DNA from: Bacillota bacterium
Lineage (GTDB): Bacteria; Bacillota; Clostridia; Lachnospirales; Cellulosilyticaceae
Direction of reading: 5' to 3'
NCBI GenBank assembly: GCA_023436395.1
Contig: JAEZJJ010000090.1
Span: forward strand, 1-64,000
DNA length: 64,000 bases
In this document: one piece after another, positions 42,297 through 51,682 of the stretch
Layout: each line of letters starts with the position of its first letter
How positions within the stretch are numbered: position 1 is the first letter of the stretch
Notes under the pieces: generated by a model
What the model saw: only the letters and a program-made list of their open reading frames with translations
Told to the model about the DNA's origin: nothing
Database searches by the model: none
Program-made: the position numbers and the translations under genes

Positions 42297-43793
42297 TTAG
42301 TTGGTAGGGACTATTTCTGTAGTAGGTGCTGCTTCCCCTTCTGGAGTTACCTCTTCTTCAATACTTCCCTTAGCGCTTTTGATTGACTCTGCTACACTAA
42401 TAGGATTAGGTAGATCCTCCACCTTGGTCTTAGTTACTAATTCTTCAAGGGTCATATCTACACTCTTAGCTGCCTCTGCTAAAGCATCCTTATCTACACT
42501 ATATTCCTGTGCTAACTTCATCACTGCTGCTTCATCCATACCACACTCATATTCGTATTGATCCGATGGCTTTATACCCATAAATTGCATAAATTCAACA
42601 GAACCACTTTCCATACCAACATAATACTTATAGCTATAATATACTACCTGATTATTGTTATGTAAAGCCTCTACAGGAACAGTTACTACAAAACGTGGTT
42701 GATGCATGGTGCTATAGATACTTGGCGTTACTTTAATGGTTTTTTCATTGGCTTTAAGTACTGCAATTTCATCTTTATAAGGATTCATCTCTTGACTATA
42801 AGCTGCCTTATAAGTAATAGGGTCAAACTTAAACTTTCCTTCAAAGCCTAAATCATCAAAAACTTTGCTAAAAGTCTCTACACTTGTACTATAGGCAGTT
42901 TCCATATAATCATAAACACTTCTAGGTTGTTCAAATAAAGTTACAAAAAACTTCTTCATCAATGTTTGCTCTACTTCTTTTGGCTCTACTTCAAAGGCTA
43001 CACGTTTAATATACTGGGCATCTAATACTTGATTTTTATCCTTAGTAGCAACTCCCCAATCACTAGCTGTCTTAATACTTTCCACCTTTAATTTACTATC
43101 ATTCTCTACTGTGAGCCAAAAATTCTGCTCTAGCTTCATTTCATCAGTGGTATTACTTGCTGAAAACAAATAAGTCTGTGTATTAAGTTTCTCCATGTTC
43201 ACTCCCTGAAGACTCATAGGTACTGTGTCTGATACCGTTTTGATAAAATACCCCTCTGTATCACCCCAAACATAATCCTTAACAAACTGATTAACAGGAT
43301 AACATTTATTCATAGTGGTAACGGAAACCTCATAGATTGTACTTTCTCCTAATTCCCTTGTAGATTTGATTTCTATCTTTTCAACCTCTCCCTCGCCACT
43401 TACAACATAATTATTAAGTAGTACAAACTTGGGTAAGTTAATCTGATCCTTAGTATACTGTACTTTAAGTCTATTTTTTAAACCATCAGCTAAATATTTG
43501 CCTAATTGATTATTAATAAAACTACTATAATCCTCTATTGCATTTTTCCCATAGTCTGTATCGGTGGTCATATGTTGTTGATTTAAAATTAGCAATTGCT
43601 CATCTGTAAATGAAAAATAATCTTTAAAAAAGTTTTCAAAGTCTTTCTCAACAAACTTATTTACCTCTTGTTGTTTAGCTATTTCCTGTGTTGGTTCTGG
43701 AATAGCTTGCTCTATAGGGGTATTATTCCCCTTTCCACATCCTACTGCTAAAGTCAGCAAGACGACAAGAATTACGATTTCTATTTTCTTCAT
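42297..43793 (-). CDS. Lipoprotein of unknown function in the T4P operon
   Basis: The 498-aa product has a lipoprotein signal with lipobox LAVGC (Cys19), followed by a Pro/Glu/Gln-rich spacer. The bulk is a secreted mixed alpha/beta region of about 420 residues. A helix near 445-475 is followed by an acidic tail rich in Pro, Glu and Thr. I do not recognise a domain. The ATG follows AAAGGGGAG. It lies 23 bases after the PilX-like gene and is read with the pilus genes, so a cell-surface pilus accessory role is a reasonable inference. Confidence 0.8.
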   Translation of the reverse strand: MKKIEIVILVVLLTLAVGCGKGNNTPIEQAIPEPTQEIAKQQEVNKFVEKDFENFFKDYFSFTDEQLLILNQQHMTTDTDYGKNAIEDYSSFINNQLGKYLADGLKNRLKVQYTKDQINLPKFVLLNNYVVSGEGEVEKIEIKSTRELGESTIYEVSVTTMNKCYPVNQFVKDYVWGDTEGYFIKTVSDTVPMSLQGVNMEKLNTQTYLFSASNTTDEMKLEQNFWLTVENDSKLKVESIKTASDWGVATKDKNQVLDAQYIKRVAFEVEPKEVEQTLMKKFFVTLFEQPRSVYDYMETAYSTSVETFSKVFDDLGFEGKFKFDPITYKAAYSQEMNPYKDEIAVLKANEKTIKVTPSIYSTMHQPRFVVTVPVEALHNNNQVVYYSYKYYVGMESGSVEFMQFMGIKPSDQYEYECGMDEAAVMKLAQEYSVDKDALAEAAKSVDMTLEELVTKTKVEDLPNPISVAESIKSAKGSIEEEVTPEGEAAPTTEIVPTN

Positions 43794-43816
43794 CCTTTAC
43801 TCCCCTTTCTATCTCA

Positions 43817-46294
43817 TTACTGTATTTTTTTAAGTGACTTAATAGCAACTTCTATGCCTTCTGTGCTTACTTCCAAGATAGATTTATTAGTATATTTTAG
43901 GACTTTCTTAGTATTAGGAGCCTGTGCTGCCATAATATTTCCTAATGCTGATTCACTATAGTTTGTCATATAGAGCATATCTAAAACGCTTCTATACAAC
44001 GCATGATTTTTTACTGATATATCAAGAATAATATCTGGATCATTTTGAATAGTTACATCTCCATCATTAACTATAATTCCTGCATAACTTCCTTCAAAAA
44101 TCCCTTTTCGGTCATCCACTCCAGGAGTAGGCATCGTTGTAGGACCTCCTGCAATTACCGTTCCTATTATGGTTAAGCCAGCTTTAAACTCTATAGGACC
44201 TTGACTAATAATTATACCTGTGAACTCACTTTTGCCTGATTCACCGAATTTAACAACAAGTGGCTTGTCACTAATATTAATGATAATACTTGGATAAGGT
44301 TTATAATTCCCATCCCCTTCATCTACATAAAACTTTGATATATCTACCTCTTCCCCTGTAGCTGCTGTTGGTTTTACTACAACAATAGGTGTTGCATAGC
44401 TCCATTCATTTGTAGATGTTGGCATAACACTTGTTTTTAAAGCTGTTGCAAATGTCTCTGTTACTGGTAAACTACTTTCAAACTTCTGATATAAAATTGA
44501 ACGCATCACTGTCATATAGCCCCGTACACCTCTGAAATTATTAGTAGGCACTAAACCTGATATTTCTTTTACAGTCCCTATTGCAGTTCCTGCATAATAG
44601 GTCGCCAAGCCTGTAATAACAGTTTGAATATTGGTCGCATCAGTACTAGTTGTGGCATTTGTTACAAGAATTGAGCTACTACCTTGAAACAAAAAGTCAG
44701 CTGCATCCATTTGGTTATTACCTAAAGTTCCTGTACAACTCTGACCTTTTTTTTCAGCATTTGGAGTACTAGATGTATCTATTCCTGAAACTTTTGCAAC
44801 TGCATAAGTTTTTGCAAAGTTTGTTTTAATTTTATTACTTGCAATAAAATCATAAAAAGGGGAAGTACTCTCTAGATACTTAGGGTTATTCGCATTGTCA
44901 TTTACATCATGATTAGTTTTATACCCTTCATAAGAGGCTAACCCATCAAATGGCTCCCCTATGCTTTCCCATAACTTAAGAGGTTTTTGACCTTCAGCTA
45001 TTGTGATATATGGTTGACCTGCTACTAACATCCGTTCAGCTGTAATAAGGCTTCCAGGTCCTTGGGAGAAAACACCGCTACTTTGATTAGGATCAATACC
45101 AGTAGGTGTGGCATCAGTACCACCATTCACACCGAATAGAGTATGACTTACATTAATTTCCCCTCCATTTACCCAACGATCAATCATTACATCATTATCC
45201 ACCATTACATTTCCTTGTACAGTAATTTGAGCACCTTGTACCTGGTTATCGGAAGAAAAAGGACTTTGATTATCCGAACCTACATAGAAATCATCTACAA
45301 TTCCAAGTGTATAAGCAATTAAATTTCCAGTTACAGTAATGTTTCCACCACCATCATAATCTCCTCCCCAGCCAGCTGTTGCCAATACATTTCGGGTAGT
45401 ATAGAGATTTCCTGTCACATTTAATTTACCACCATTTAAAACAATTACCCCCCCATTTTGATCAGCTTCCGGATACTCATTTGTGCCAAACTGCGCAATA
45501 TTAGGGGTCCCTCCTACATACATATCACCTGCCACATTTAACTCGCCACTATCACTTACCACTACATCTGAATAACAGATTAAAGCACTTTTCAATATTT
45601 CTGGCACAACAACCTTGCTACCATCACTGGGTTCCTTAGCAAATTCATACTTTTCATGAATCTCATTGTTAATCGTAGCTGGTAATATAATTTCTATAAG
45701 TCCTTCTACAGTTTGCTTATCATAAATCTCTGAACCCTTCTTAGTAGTCGCTGTTGTAATCACTCTAAATTTAGGATCATCTTCATTATAGTAAGTCCCA
45801 GCTACTGCCTTTTCATCTGTAATCTCAATTTCAATCTGCGTTACATAGTCACTGGTTAAGCGATCACTTTGCACTGTATAAGTGATTGTATTAGTTTTAT
45901 AGCTATCTTTTAAATAAGTATAAAGCTCCTTACATATTTCCTTTCGTAGTGTTGTATTATCTACCTGAATCTTCGTTGTATTATGCGTAATGCTAGAGTC
46001 TTCGCTAATCAACTTGGTAATATAGCCATTTGAAGAACTATTCATTTCCTTAACAATTTTAGTTAATTGAGTTTCTACGGCTTTATTCATGGTATCTACT
46101 TGTTTTTCCATAGCTGATTTAGCTAGATAATATGTATTACTTGTATTACGATTGAGTATGGCTAGATTGAACTGCATTCCTGAAATACTACCAGCTGTAG
46201 CTACAATTACCATAAGGACTAGTAAAATAATAATGGTGATGAGCATTGCACTTCCGTCTTCTTTCTCCTTATGAGCAGTTATTAACTTTTTCAT
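43817..46294 (-). CDS. PilX-like T4P protein with long beta-solenoid-like body
   Basis: The 825-aa product starts with a short cytosolic segment and a pilin-like hydrophobic helix, GSAMLITIIILLVLMVIVATAG, typical of PilX/GspK-type minor pilins. The sequence then has repeating INVxGNLYT, ITVTGNLIAY and ITVQGNVMVDNDV-type strands (about 240-390), which look like a bactofilin or polymer-forming beta-helix. A second set follows near 700-790 (GDVTIQND). The signal lacks the usual Glu5 at the expected spot. I infer a large surface-exposed tip or shaft component. It lies between the lipoprotein and a large prepilin gene. Confidence 0.8.
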   Translation of the reverse strand: MKKLITAHKEKEDGSAMLITIIILLVLMVIVATAGSISGMQFNLAILNRNTSNTYYLAKSAMEKQVDTMNKAVETQLTKIVKEMNSSSNGYITKLISEDSSITHNTTKIQVDNTTLRKEICKELYTYLKDSYKTNTITYTVQSDRLTSDYVTQIEIEITDEKAVAGTYYNEDDPKFRVITTATTKKGSEIYDKQTVEGLIEIILPATINNEIHEKYEFAKEPSDGSKVVVPEILKSALICYSDVVVSDSGELNVAGDMYVGGTPNIAQFGTNEYPEADQNGGVIVLNGGKLNVTGNLYTTRNVLATAGWGGDYDGGGNITVTGNLIAYTLGIVDDFYVGSDNQSPFSSDNQVQGAQITVQGNVMVDNDVMIDRWVNGGEINVSHTLFGVNGGTDATPTGIDPNQSSGVFSQGPGSLITAERMLVAGQPYITIAEGQKPLKLWESIGEPFDGLASYEGYKTNHDVNDNANNPKYLESTSPFYDFIASNKIKTNFAKTYAVAKVSGIDTSSTPNAEKKGQSCTGTLGNNQMDAADFLFQGSSSILVTNATTSTDATNIQTVITGLATYYAGTAIGTVKEISGLVPTNNFRGVRGYMTVMRSILYQKFESSLPVTETFATALKTSVMPTSTNEWSYATPIVVVKPTAATGEEVDISKFYVDEGDGNYKPYPSIIINISDKPLVVKFGESGKSEFTGIIISQGPIEFKAGLTIIGTVIAGGPTTMPTPGVDDRKGIFEGSYAGIIVNDGDVTIQNDPDIILDISVKNHALYRSVLDMLYMTNYSESALGNIMAAQAPNTKKVLKYTNKSILEVSTEGIEVAIKSLKKIQ

Positions 46295-46298
46295 GCTA

Positions 46299-47561
46299 TC
46301 ACCTCCTTTGATACGCTGTTATATCATAACTAAACACATCTATAAGTTTCTTAACAATTTTACCTGGTGTTCCTAAAACAGGGTTCTTCTCCCTTACAAT
46401 GATTGCAATCAAATAATTCTCAAAGGTATTCATATCATCAATACGGACAATGCTACTTTTTCCATTTTGCTTATCCAATGCTACAATATTAAATTTTTCA
46501 TTAATATTATCAATACTCTCAGACTCAAGAGCATTTTGCTTAACAACTATCAACTGGTCAAAATCTGTATTATTAATAAACTTAAAGGTTAATGCATCAT
46601 AAGTTGTCAGTGTAGCCATTGTACTATCTCTTAGTAACGCTCTAATATCTAATTCAATAATACTTCTACAATCTGCTGAGGTGAAAGTCGTTGCATCAGC
46701 TCCATTTTCAATATAGAAGGTATAGCCCACATGACTACCTGCTACATCTTTAATGGTATCTATTTTATTTATCTTAATAGCTTTATTTCCTTCTCCACTA
46801 CTTTCACGCCAGTTCTCTATATCTGTTACTGTTGGTGGTACAGTATTAACATCTGTCTTAAGCGTAATGGTATTTTTATCCGCAACCTTCTTTGCACCTT
46901 CGCTAATACTTTGATTAGGTACATAATCTAATGTATTATCTTTAAAAATCTTAAACATTTCATCAGTTATTTCAAAAGTAATAGGATTCACAATTCCTGT
47001 ATATTTACTTGCATTAAATTGGTAATTAGTATTGCTATCTGTATATAACTTAGCAGCCTTGCCAATAGTACTTGCATCCAAAGTAAATTTCTTAGTACTC
47101 ACGCCCCCAGCTACAAAAGAAAGATCGTTTATACGCCATATTGCCAGTTCATAGGCATAATCCGTTGTATTATAGCTACTATTTAGCGCATTTGTGTCTG
47201 TCCCTTTGAAGAAACTTGTCATAGGTGCGCTACCTCTACTACTTACACCAGAACTTAAATCTACCAGATAATTACATATACCATCTTTATCAATGGCATT
47301 ATAACTACTTGTAGCAACTCTATTGCCTATAATTTTTTGTCTTAAAATAATATCATTTGTTACTTGCACCTTTACATCTTCTAGCATTTTTTCTGCATAG
47401 GCAGTAGCTTCATTAATAGACTCTGCTGTCACCTTAGTTTTTAGAGAAGACAAAAAAGAAAAGCAAATAGGGCCTACAATCAAGGCAACCACGGCGAGAC
47501 AAGTTAATATTTCTACAAAAGTAAAGCCTTGTTCATTTTGTTTATATATTCTTAACATCAT
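46299..47561 (-). CDS. Large minor prepilin
   Basis: The 420-aa protein has leader MMLRIYKQNEQG followed by FTFVEILTCLAVVALIVG, a canonical class III prepilin signal with Glu5. The body is long for a pilin and Asn/Thr-rich, without a domain I recognise. It begins after GTAGGGATG upstream of ATGATG; either ATG may be used. It is next to the PilX-like protein, suggesting that both belong to a tip complex like those of GspJ/GspK systems. Confidence 0.85.
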   Translation of the reverse strand: MMLRIYKQNEQGFTFVEILTCLAVVALIVGPICFSFLSSLKTKVTAESINEATAYAEKMLEDVKVQVTNDIILRQKIIGNRVATSSYNAIDKDGICNYLVDLSSGVSSRGSAPMTSFFKGTDTNALNSSYNTTDYAYELAIWRINDLSFVAGGVSTKKFTLDASTIGKAAKLYTDSNTNYQFNASKYTGIVNPITFEITDEMFKIFKDNTLDYVPNQSISEGAKKVADKNTITLKTDVNTVPPTVTDIENWRESSGEGNKAIKINKIDTIKDVAGSHVGYTFYIENGADATTFTSADCRSIIELDIRALLRDSTMATLTTYDALTFKFINNTDFDQLIVVKQNALESESIDNINEKFNIVALDKQNGKSSIVRIDDMNTFENYLIAIIVREKNPVLGTPGKIVKKLIDVFSYDITAYQRR

Positions 47562-47580
47562 TTCACATCCCTACTTATCT

Positions 47581-48744
47581 TTAACTCACTCTAATATTCC
47601 CCTTAGTCTGCCCTACCCTTACTTGCTGATCTGATTCATTAAATACATGAATGTTATCTAGCATAGAGCCACTCACCTTAACTTCCATAATCTGTGAGGT
47701 ATAGTTATAGACATAAACATGTACATTAGGCATAACCTCTTCTAAGGATCTCATAGTAGAAATAATATTAAGTCCTGGATTAGTAATTGGCATATCTACT
47801 GAGGTTTGCTTAACATTACCATTCTCATCTTCAATACTCATTTCATAGCCATCCTCCCTGACCACAATGCTAATATGCGTATTGGCTTGAGAAATCAACC
47901 CCACATATCCCCCTTCTCCCGGTCCTGATAACTTATAGGTATCCCCAGATGTAAATATATCACCTACTCCTAAATTAAAAATATTAGCTGCCGTAACACG
48001 ATTTGGCTCTTGAATTTCAATAGGTTCATTTTGGCTTACCGAGGGACTCACCTCATCTTCTGATTTTATAACACGCTTAAAGTTATTCTGATTTTTTACC
48101 GTCAAGTCAAAGTTAGGTTGGTAAATCTCATCTACCTTCTCTTCGTTGACCCTAGTATACATAGTCAATCTAATTTTAGCTTCTACAAGTTGTGTGAAAT
48201 CTTCCCCATAGTGTTCTTTATAAGGTAACACTTCTTTCCCTTTTGTATCTTGAATAGCATTATCAATAGTAAATTCTTTTACATTAATAATCTGATAAGA
48301 CGCATTAAGGCTATCGACAAAATCTCGTATATCCCTATACCTTCCTACAAAACCCAGTTCATATGTATTCTGGATAATCATATCATCCTTAGTTCTTGTT
48401 CCTTCCTCCTCTTTTTCCATCTTAATACTAATTTTCATAAAATCTTTAAGTCCCATATATCTAAAAAAATCCATAGTTTCCTTGCTAGTAGCTGTAAAAA
48501 TAGGAATCGTATTCAGCATCGCCATTTTCTTCGCAGTTACTAACTCTAATTCCTTTTGTGTCTCTGGCAACATTCTAACACGTTCCTCTAACTGTGCAAT
48601 TCGACGCTCGATAGATATAATCTCAGTTTTACCTTTAGTAATTTTATCTTTATCATCTTTAAAAACTGTTAATAAATATCCAATTTGTGCCCCTACTACC
48701 ACTAAAACAATAATAGCAAAAATGACATTTTTAATTGATTTCAC
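47581..48744 (-). CDS. pilO: T4P alignment protein PilO-like
   Basis: PilO forms, with PilN and PilM, the platform that links the motor to the pilus. The 387-aa product has one N-terminal membrane helix (NVIFAIIVLVVVGAQIGYLL), a coiled coil (about 35-75) and a ferredoxin-like domain. The tail extends about 190 residues beyond the usual PilO length (RVTAANIFNLG onward), with a beta-rich region. It starts at GTG, sharing a base with the pilN stop, with GGGGGGAC upstream. The extension is unusual, and my family assignment rests on topology and operon position. Confidence 0.8.
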   Translation of the reverse strand: MKSIKNVIFAIIVLVVVGAQIGYLLTVFKDDKDKITKGKTEIISIERRIAQLEERVRMLPETQKELELVTAKKMAMLNTIPIFTATSKETMDFFRYMGLKDFMKISIKMEKEEEGTRTKDDMIIQNTYELGFVGRYRDIRDFVDSLNASYQIINVKEFTIDNAIQDTKGKEVLPYKEHYGEDFTQLVEAKIRLTMYTRVNEEKVDEIYQPNFDLTVKNQNNFKRVIKSEDEVSPSVSQNEPIEIQEPNRVTAANIFNLGVGDIFTSGDTYKLSGPGEGGYVGLISQANTHISIVVREDGYEMSIEDENGNVKQTSVDMPITNPGLNIISTMRSLEEVMPNVHVYVYNYTSQIMEVKVSGSMLDNIHVFNESDQQVRVGQTKGNIRVS

Positions 48745-49439
48745 TAGTTAGTCCCCCCTTCAGTTCCTTCTGCTGGTGGTATTGTTTCTGTTGATGGTGC
48801 TACTTCTGATGATGGGATAGCTTCTGTCTCTGATATAGTAACTACAGGATTTTTCACTTCTATTACATATTTATATACTCCTAATTCTTTATCATATTCT
48901 CCCTCATAATATATATTTCCTACTCCATAAGCACTTTCGAGGATTGTTGCATAATTTATAATAGATTCTAATTCTTCAGATGACCCCTCTATCTTTATTC
49001 CCTTTTCGCTATTTCCTTCACCTACTTCTGTTTCTTTTCCAGTATTTTTTTCACCTGGTTTTATTTCCATTTTATCAATTACTATTCCTATAGGTAAACG
49101 ACTTGTTAAGCTATCTAACACTCTACCACTCACAAAATTTTCTTGTTTTAAGTCCCCGTACTTATTTACCCATTGCTCTACATCAGCTTTAGCAACCTCT
49201 AACTCTTGAATCGTCTTATTTACATCTGCAAAGCGACTATCATTCAATTTATTACTTATTTCTTCAAGTTGTTGTTGCACCTTCTTTTCCTCTAATTTAG
49301 GTGGAATAGCTATCCCACCTATAAAGGCAAACACTTCTAATACTAATACTACACTTATGATAATTTGTACAAATTTAACTTGCTCAGCTTGTATGTATTC
49401 TCTAGGTAATAGATTTATTCCCTTGACTCTTGCCCTCAT
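48744..49439 (-). CDS. pilN: T4P assembly protein PilN
   Basis: PilN binds PilM through its cytosolic tail. The 231-aa product begins with the hallmark INLLPREY motif (residues 8-15). A membrane helix (VQIIISVVLVLEVFAFIGG) and a coiled coil follow. An extracytoplasmic domain comes next, then a Pro/Thr/Glu-rich C-terminal tail (SSEVAPSTETIPPAEG). It is coupled to pilO by overlap of stop and start codons and lies 11 bases after pilM. Confidence 0.93.
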   Translation of the reverse strand: MRARVKGINLLPREYIQAEQVKFVQIIISVVLVLEVFAFIGGIAIPPKLEEKKVQQQLEEISNKLNDSRFADVNKTIQELEVAKADVEQWVNKYGDLKQENFVSGRVLDSLTSRLPIGIVIDKMEIKPGEKNTGKETEVGEGNSEKGIKIEGSSEELESIINYATILESAYGVGNIYYEGEYDKELGVYKYVIEVKNPVVTISETEAIPSSEVAPSTETIPPAEGTEGGTN

Positions 49440-49450
49440 ACTTGACCTCC

Positions 49451-50455
49451 TTATAATCCGTTAATAGCACCTAAGATATTGACAAAGAACCTAGCATAAT
49501 CATCAAATTCAATTCCCTTACTATCTGTTACGGTATCAAATCTACTTAGTTTCTCTGTAGGAATATTAAGTGCATCTCTAATATATCCTCTAATCCCTTT
49601 AATGTTTGCTCCCCCACCTGTTAAATAAATCTTCTTTACCACACCAGTACTATAACTAGAATAATAGAATTGTAAAATACGCTCTACTTCTGATACAATA
49701 TTGTACTCAATCTCTGGTCGAATAATGCCTGATAGGTAGTCTTCCTCAGCTTCTCCTTGTATCTTCTGAGCCACCCCTGATTCATTAATAATCTCATTAA
49801 TATGCTCTACCCCAAAATCAATTATTCTTGTTAAAATTGACTCTTCCTCTGATACAATAGTGGCCGTAGTGGACTTACCACCGATGTCTAATACCATTAC
49901 ATGTTTAATTCCCTCATAAATCATACGTGAATTAGCATTAAAGACATAACCTAATGCCTCTGAAGGAATACTTATTAAGATAGGTGTCAATTTTAAGCTT
50001 TTCACTAAAGCTGCTACTGGTAAAACGACAGTATTGGGTGCAGCTACTAGTACTAATTTATTTTTTACTACACCATTTTCTTCATACTCATCTGTAATTT
50101 TAAAATCTATTTGATATTGACCCCTCTCTACTGGTAAGTAATCTTCTGTTCTAATTTCTAGTAATTGTCTAATCACCTTCTCTGGTTGTTTATCCATTAT
50201 AGCATTTCTAATAATTATATTACTACTTTGTACAATGACAACTACTTGTTTTGCATTATAACGTTTAAGTTTTAGTTCTTCTGCAATCACCTTGCGAATA
50301 GGCTCAATATTACTTATAACACCATTATTAATAGCATCTATAGGTGTATCTAATAGAGAAAATTTCTGTACATCTAAGGTGATCCCTTTCTTTACAACTT
50401 CAATTATTTTTATATTACTACTCCCAATCTCTAGACCCATTATGCTTCTTGCCAT
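49451..50455 (-). CDS. pilM: T4P assembly protein PilM (actin-like ATPase)
   Basis: PilM is a cytosolic actin-like protein that docks on the PilN tail. I chose the ATG giving MARSIMGLEIGSSNIKI, with AGAGGTGAG upstream, rather than an ATG ten codons earlier. The roughly 334-aa product has the phosphate-1 loop GLEIGSSNIK, LDIGGKSTT (phosphate-2) and the adenosine motif LTGGGANIKGI. It starts the pilM-pilN-pilO string. Confidence 0.94.
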   Translation of the reverse strand: MARSIMGLEIGSSNIKIIEVVKKGITLDVQKFSLLDTPIDAINNGVISNIEPIRKVIAEELKLKRYNAKQVVVIVQSSNIIIRNAIMDKQPEKVIRQLLEIRTEDYLPVERGQYQIDFKITDEYEENGVVKNKLVLVAAPNTVVLPVAALVKSLKLTPILISIPSEALGYVFNANSRMIYEGIKHVMVLDIGGKSTTATIVSEEESILTRIIDFGVEHINEIINESGVAQKIQGEAEEDYLSGIIRPEIEYNIVSEVERILQFYYSSYSTGVVKKIYLTGGGANIKGIRGYIRDALNIPTEKLSRFDTVTDSKGIEFDDYARFFVNILGAINGL

Positions 50456-50550
50456 GCACTCACCTCTTTCAATTTCTTTACACATAACTTCATTTTACTT
50501 TGATATTTTCATATCCTTCTTATGCTCACCAAATGTAACCCCATTCATAT

Positions 50551-51129
50551 TTATGGACCTGGAGCTGGCGTTGCTCCTATCAACCTTTCTTTATAAGTTA
50601 ATGACTCTATAAATCTAATTGTCACTTTAGATCTATTATTAGATTCGCCAGCTTTATGAAGCGTACACACAAATTCCACTAAATCTGAATCTTTTTTTTG
50701 CGTAACTTTTATATTCTGTATTTGATCTGAAACTACTTTGCTTGTTCCTCCGGATATATATTCTAGTTTTAACAACCCTTGTCTAGCTATGGGTGGTGTA
50801 TTGGTTCCTATTTTTAATTGACTACTATCTCCTTCAATACTTTTCAAATCCCCCGTAATATCACTGCTAGGATTTCCAGTTCCTGTAAGCACTTGAATAA
50901 TACTATCATCTTGTGTCGTAATTTTTATTTTTTCCTCTTGCCTTATATAATTTTTAATGAAACTCTGTATTGCATCAGCTTCATTGTTAAGCATAACCTG
51001 TTTATCCATTTGTAAAAATTCTGCATAGGTATTACTAAAGAACCCCCATAGTGACTCTAAGAGAATGGCGAATAATATGAAGCATACGCATATTTCTAAC
51101 AATGTAAATCCTCTACTATTTTTTTTCAT
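50551..51129 (-). CDS. GspJ-like minor prepilin
   Basis: The 192-aa product has leader MKKNSRG followed by FTLLEICVCFILFAILLESLWGFF, a class III signal with Glu5. The helix continues into a soluble part with DAIQSFIKNYIRQEEKI, resembling the PulJ/GspJ family. It lies 14 bases after the other minor prepilin and about 95 bases before pilM. The assignment as minor pilin is secure; the GspJ subfamily is a guess. Confidence 0.85.
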   Translation of the reverse strand: MKKNSRGFTLLEICVCFILFAILLESLWGFFSNTYAEFLQMDKQVMLNNEADAIQSFIKNYIRQEEKIKITTQDDSIIQVLTGTGNPSSDITGDLKSIEGDSSQLKIGTNTPPIARQGLLKLEYISGGTSKVVSDQIQNIKVTQKKDSDLVEFVCTLHKAGESNNRSKVTIRFIESLTYKERLIGATPAPGP

Positions 51130-51143
51130 AGCCTCCCCCTTTT

Positions 51144-51665
51144 CTATGGCATAAATGTTACACTATAGCGCCCTGATAAACCATCATACCTAATTTCCGC
51201 ATATTCATTAGTGCCATCATACTCCACCTTAATAATTAAATAATCTGCTTGCTTTGTTGTAGCTGTAGGATCTATTAGTTTTCCTCCCTGATAACAGATT
51301 TCAGTTTCACTTCCATAATCAGTCCCATCTTCATTCTTACTACTTGCCTTTACAATCGTATATGTAATATTAGGACTAATATCATCTTTGTCATTATTCA
51401 GTTTCCCATCGCCTGCTCCTTGGATAAGCTTCGGACTGATACTATATTGATATCTATTGGTTATTGTTAAGGTGTATGGTTCACTCGTCACTATAGCTTG
51501 TTTATGCATTATAACTAAGTCCCCACATAAACTATCTGCTGCTTTTCTAATCTCTTGCTTATACACCATCTTCATGCTGGGTATAAGGGCTACGCCTAAA
51601 ATACAAATCAATACCATAACAATGGCTAATTCTATTAGTGTAAAGCCACACTCTCTTCTTTTCAC
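51144..51665 (-). CDS. GspH-like minor prepilin
   Basis: This prepilin has the signal KRRECG followed by FTLIELAIVMVLICILGVALIP with Glu5. The segment EIRKAADSLCGDLVIMHKQAIVTSEPYTLTI resembles GspH/FimT. I start at the GTG (giving MKRRECG) preceded by GGGTGGGATGAG. A GTG six codons earlier, which overlaps the pilD stop, is also possible. It follows pilD directly, suggesting translational coupling. Confidence 0.85.
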   Translation of the reverse strand: MKRRECGFTLIELAIVMVLICILGVALIPSMKMVYKQEIRKAADSLCGDLVIMHKQAIVTSEPYTLTITNRYQYSISPKLIQGAGDGKLNNDKDDISPNITYTIVKASSKNEDGTDYGSETEICYQGGKLIDPTATTKQADYLIIKVEYDGTNEYAEIRYDGLSGRYSVTFMP

Positions 51666-51682
51666 CTCATCCCACCCCTTCA

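Noticed and set aside
42301..42561. An 86-codon plus-strand frame opposite the T4P lipoprotein.
   Set aside because: It reflects the Pro/Glu/Thr-rich tail read in reverse; there is no supporting start site.
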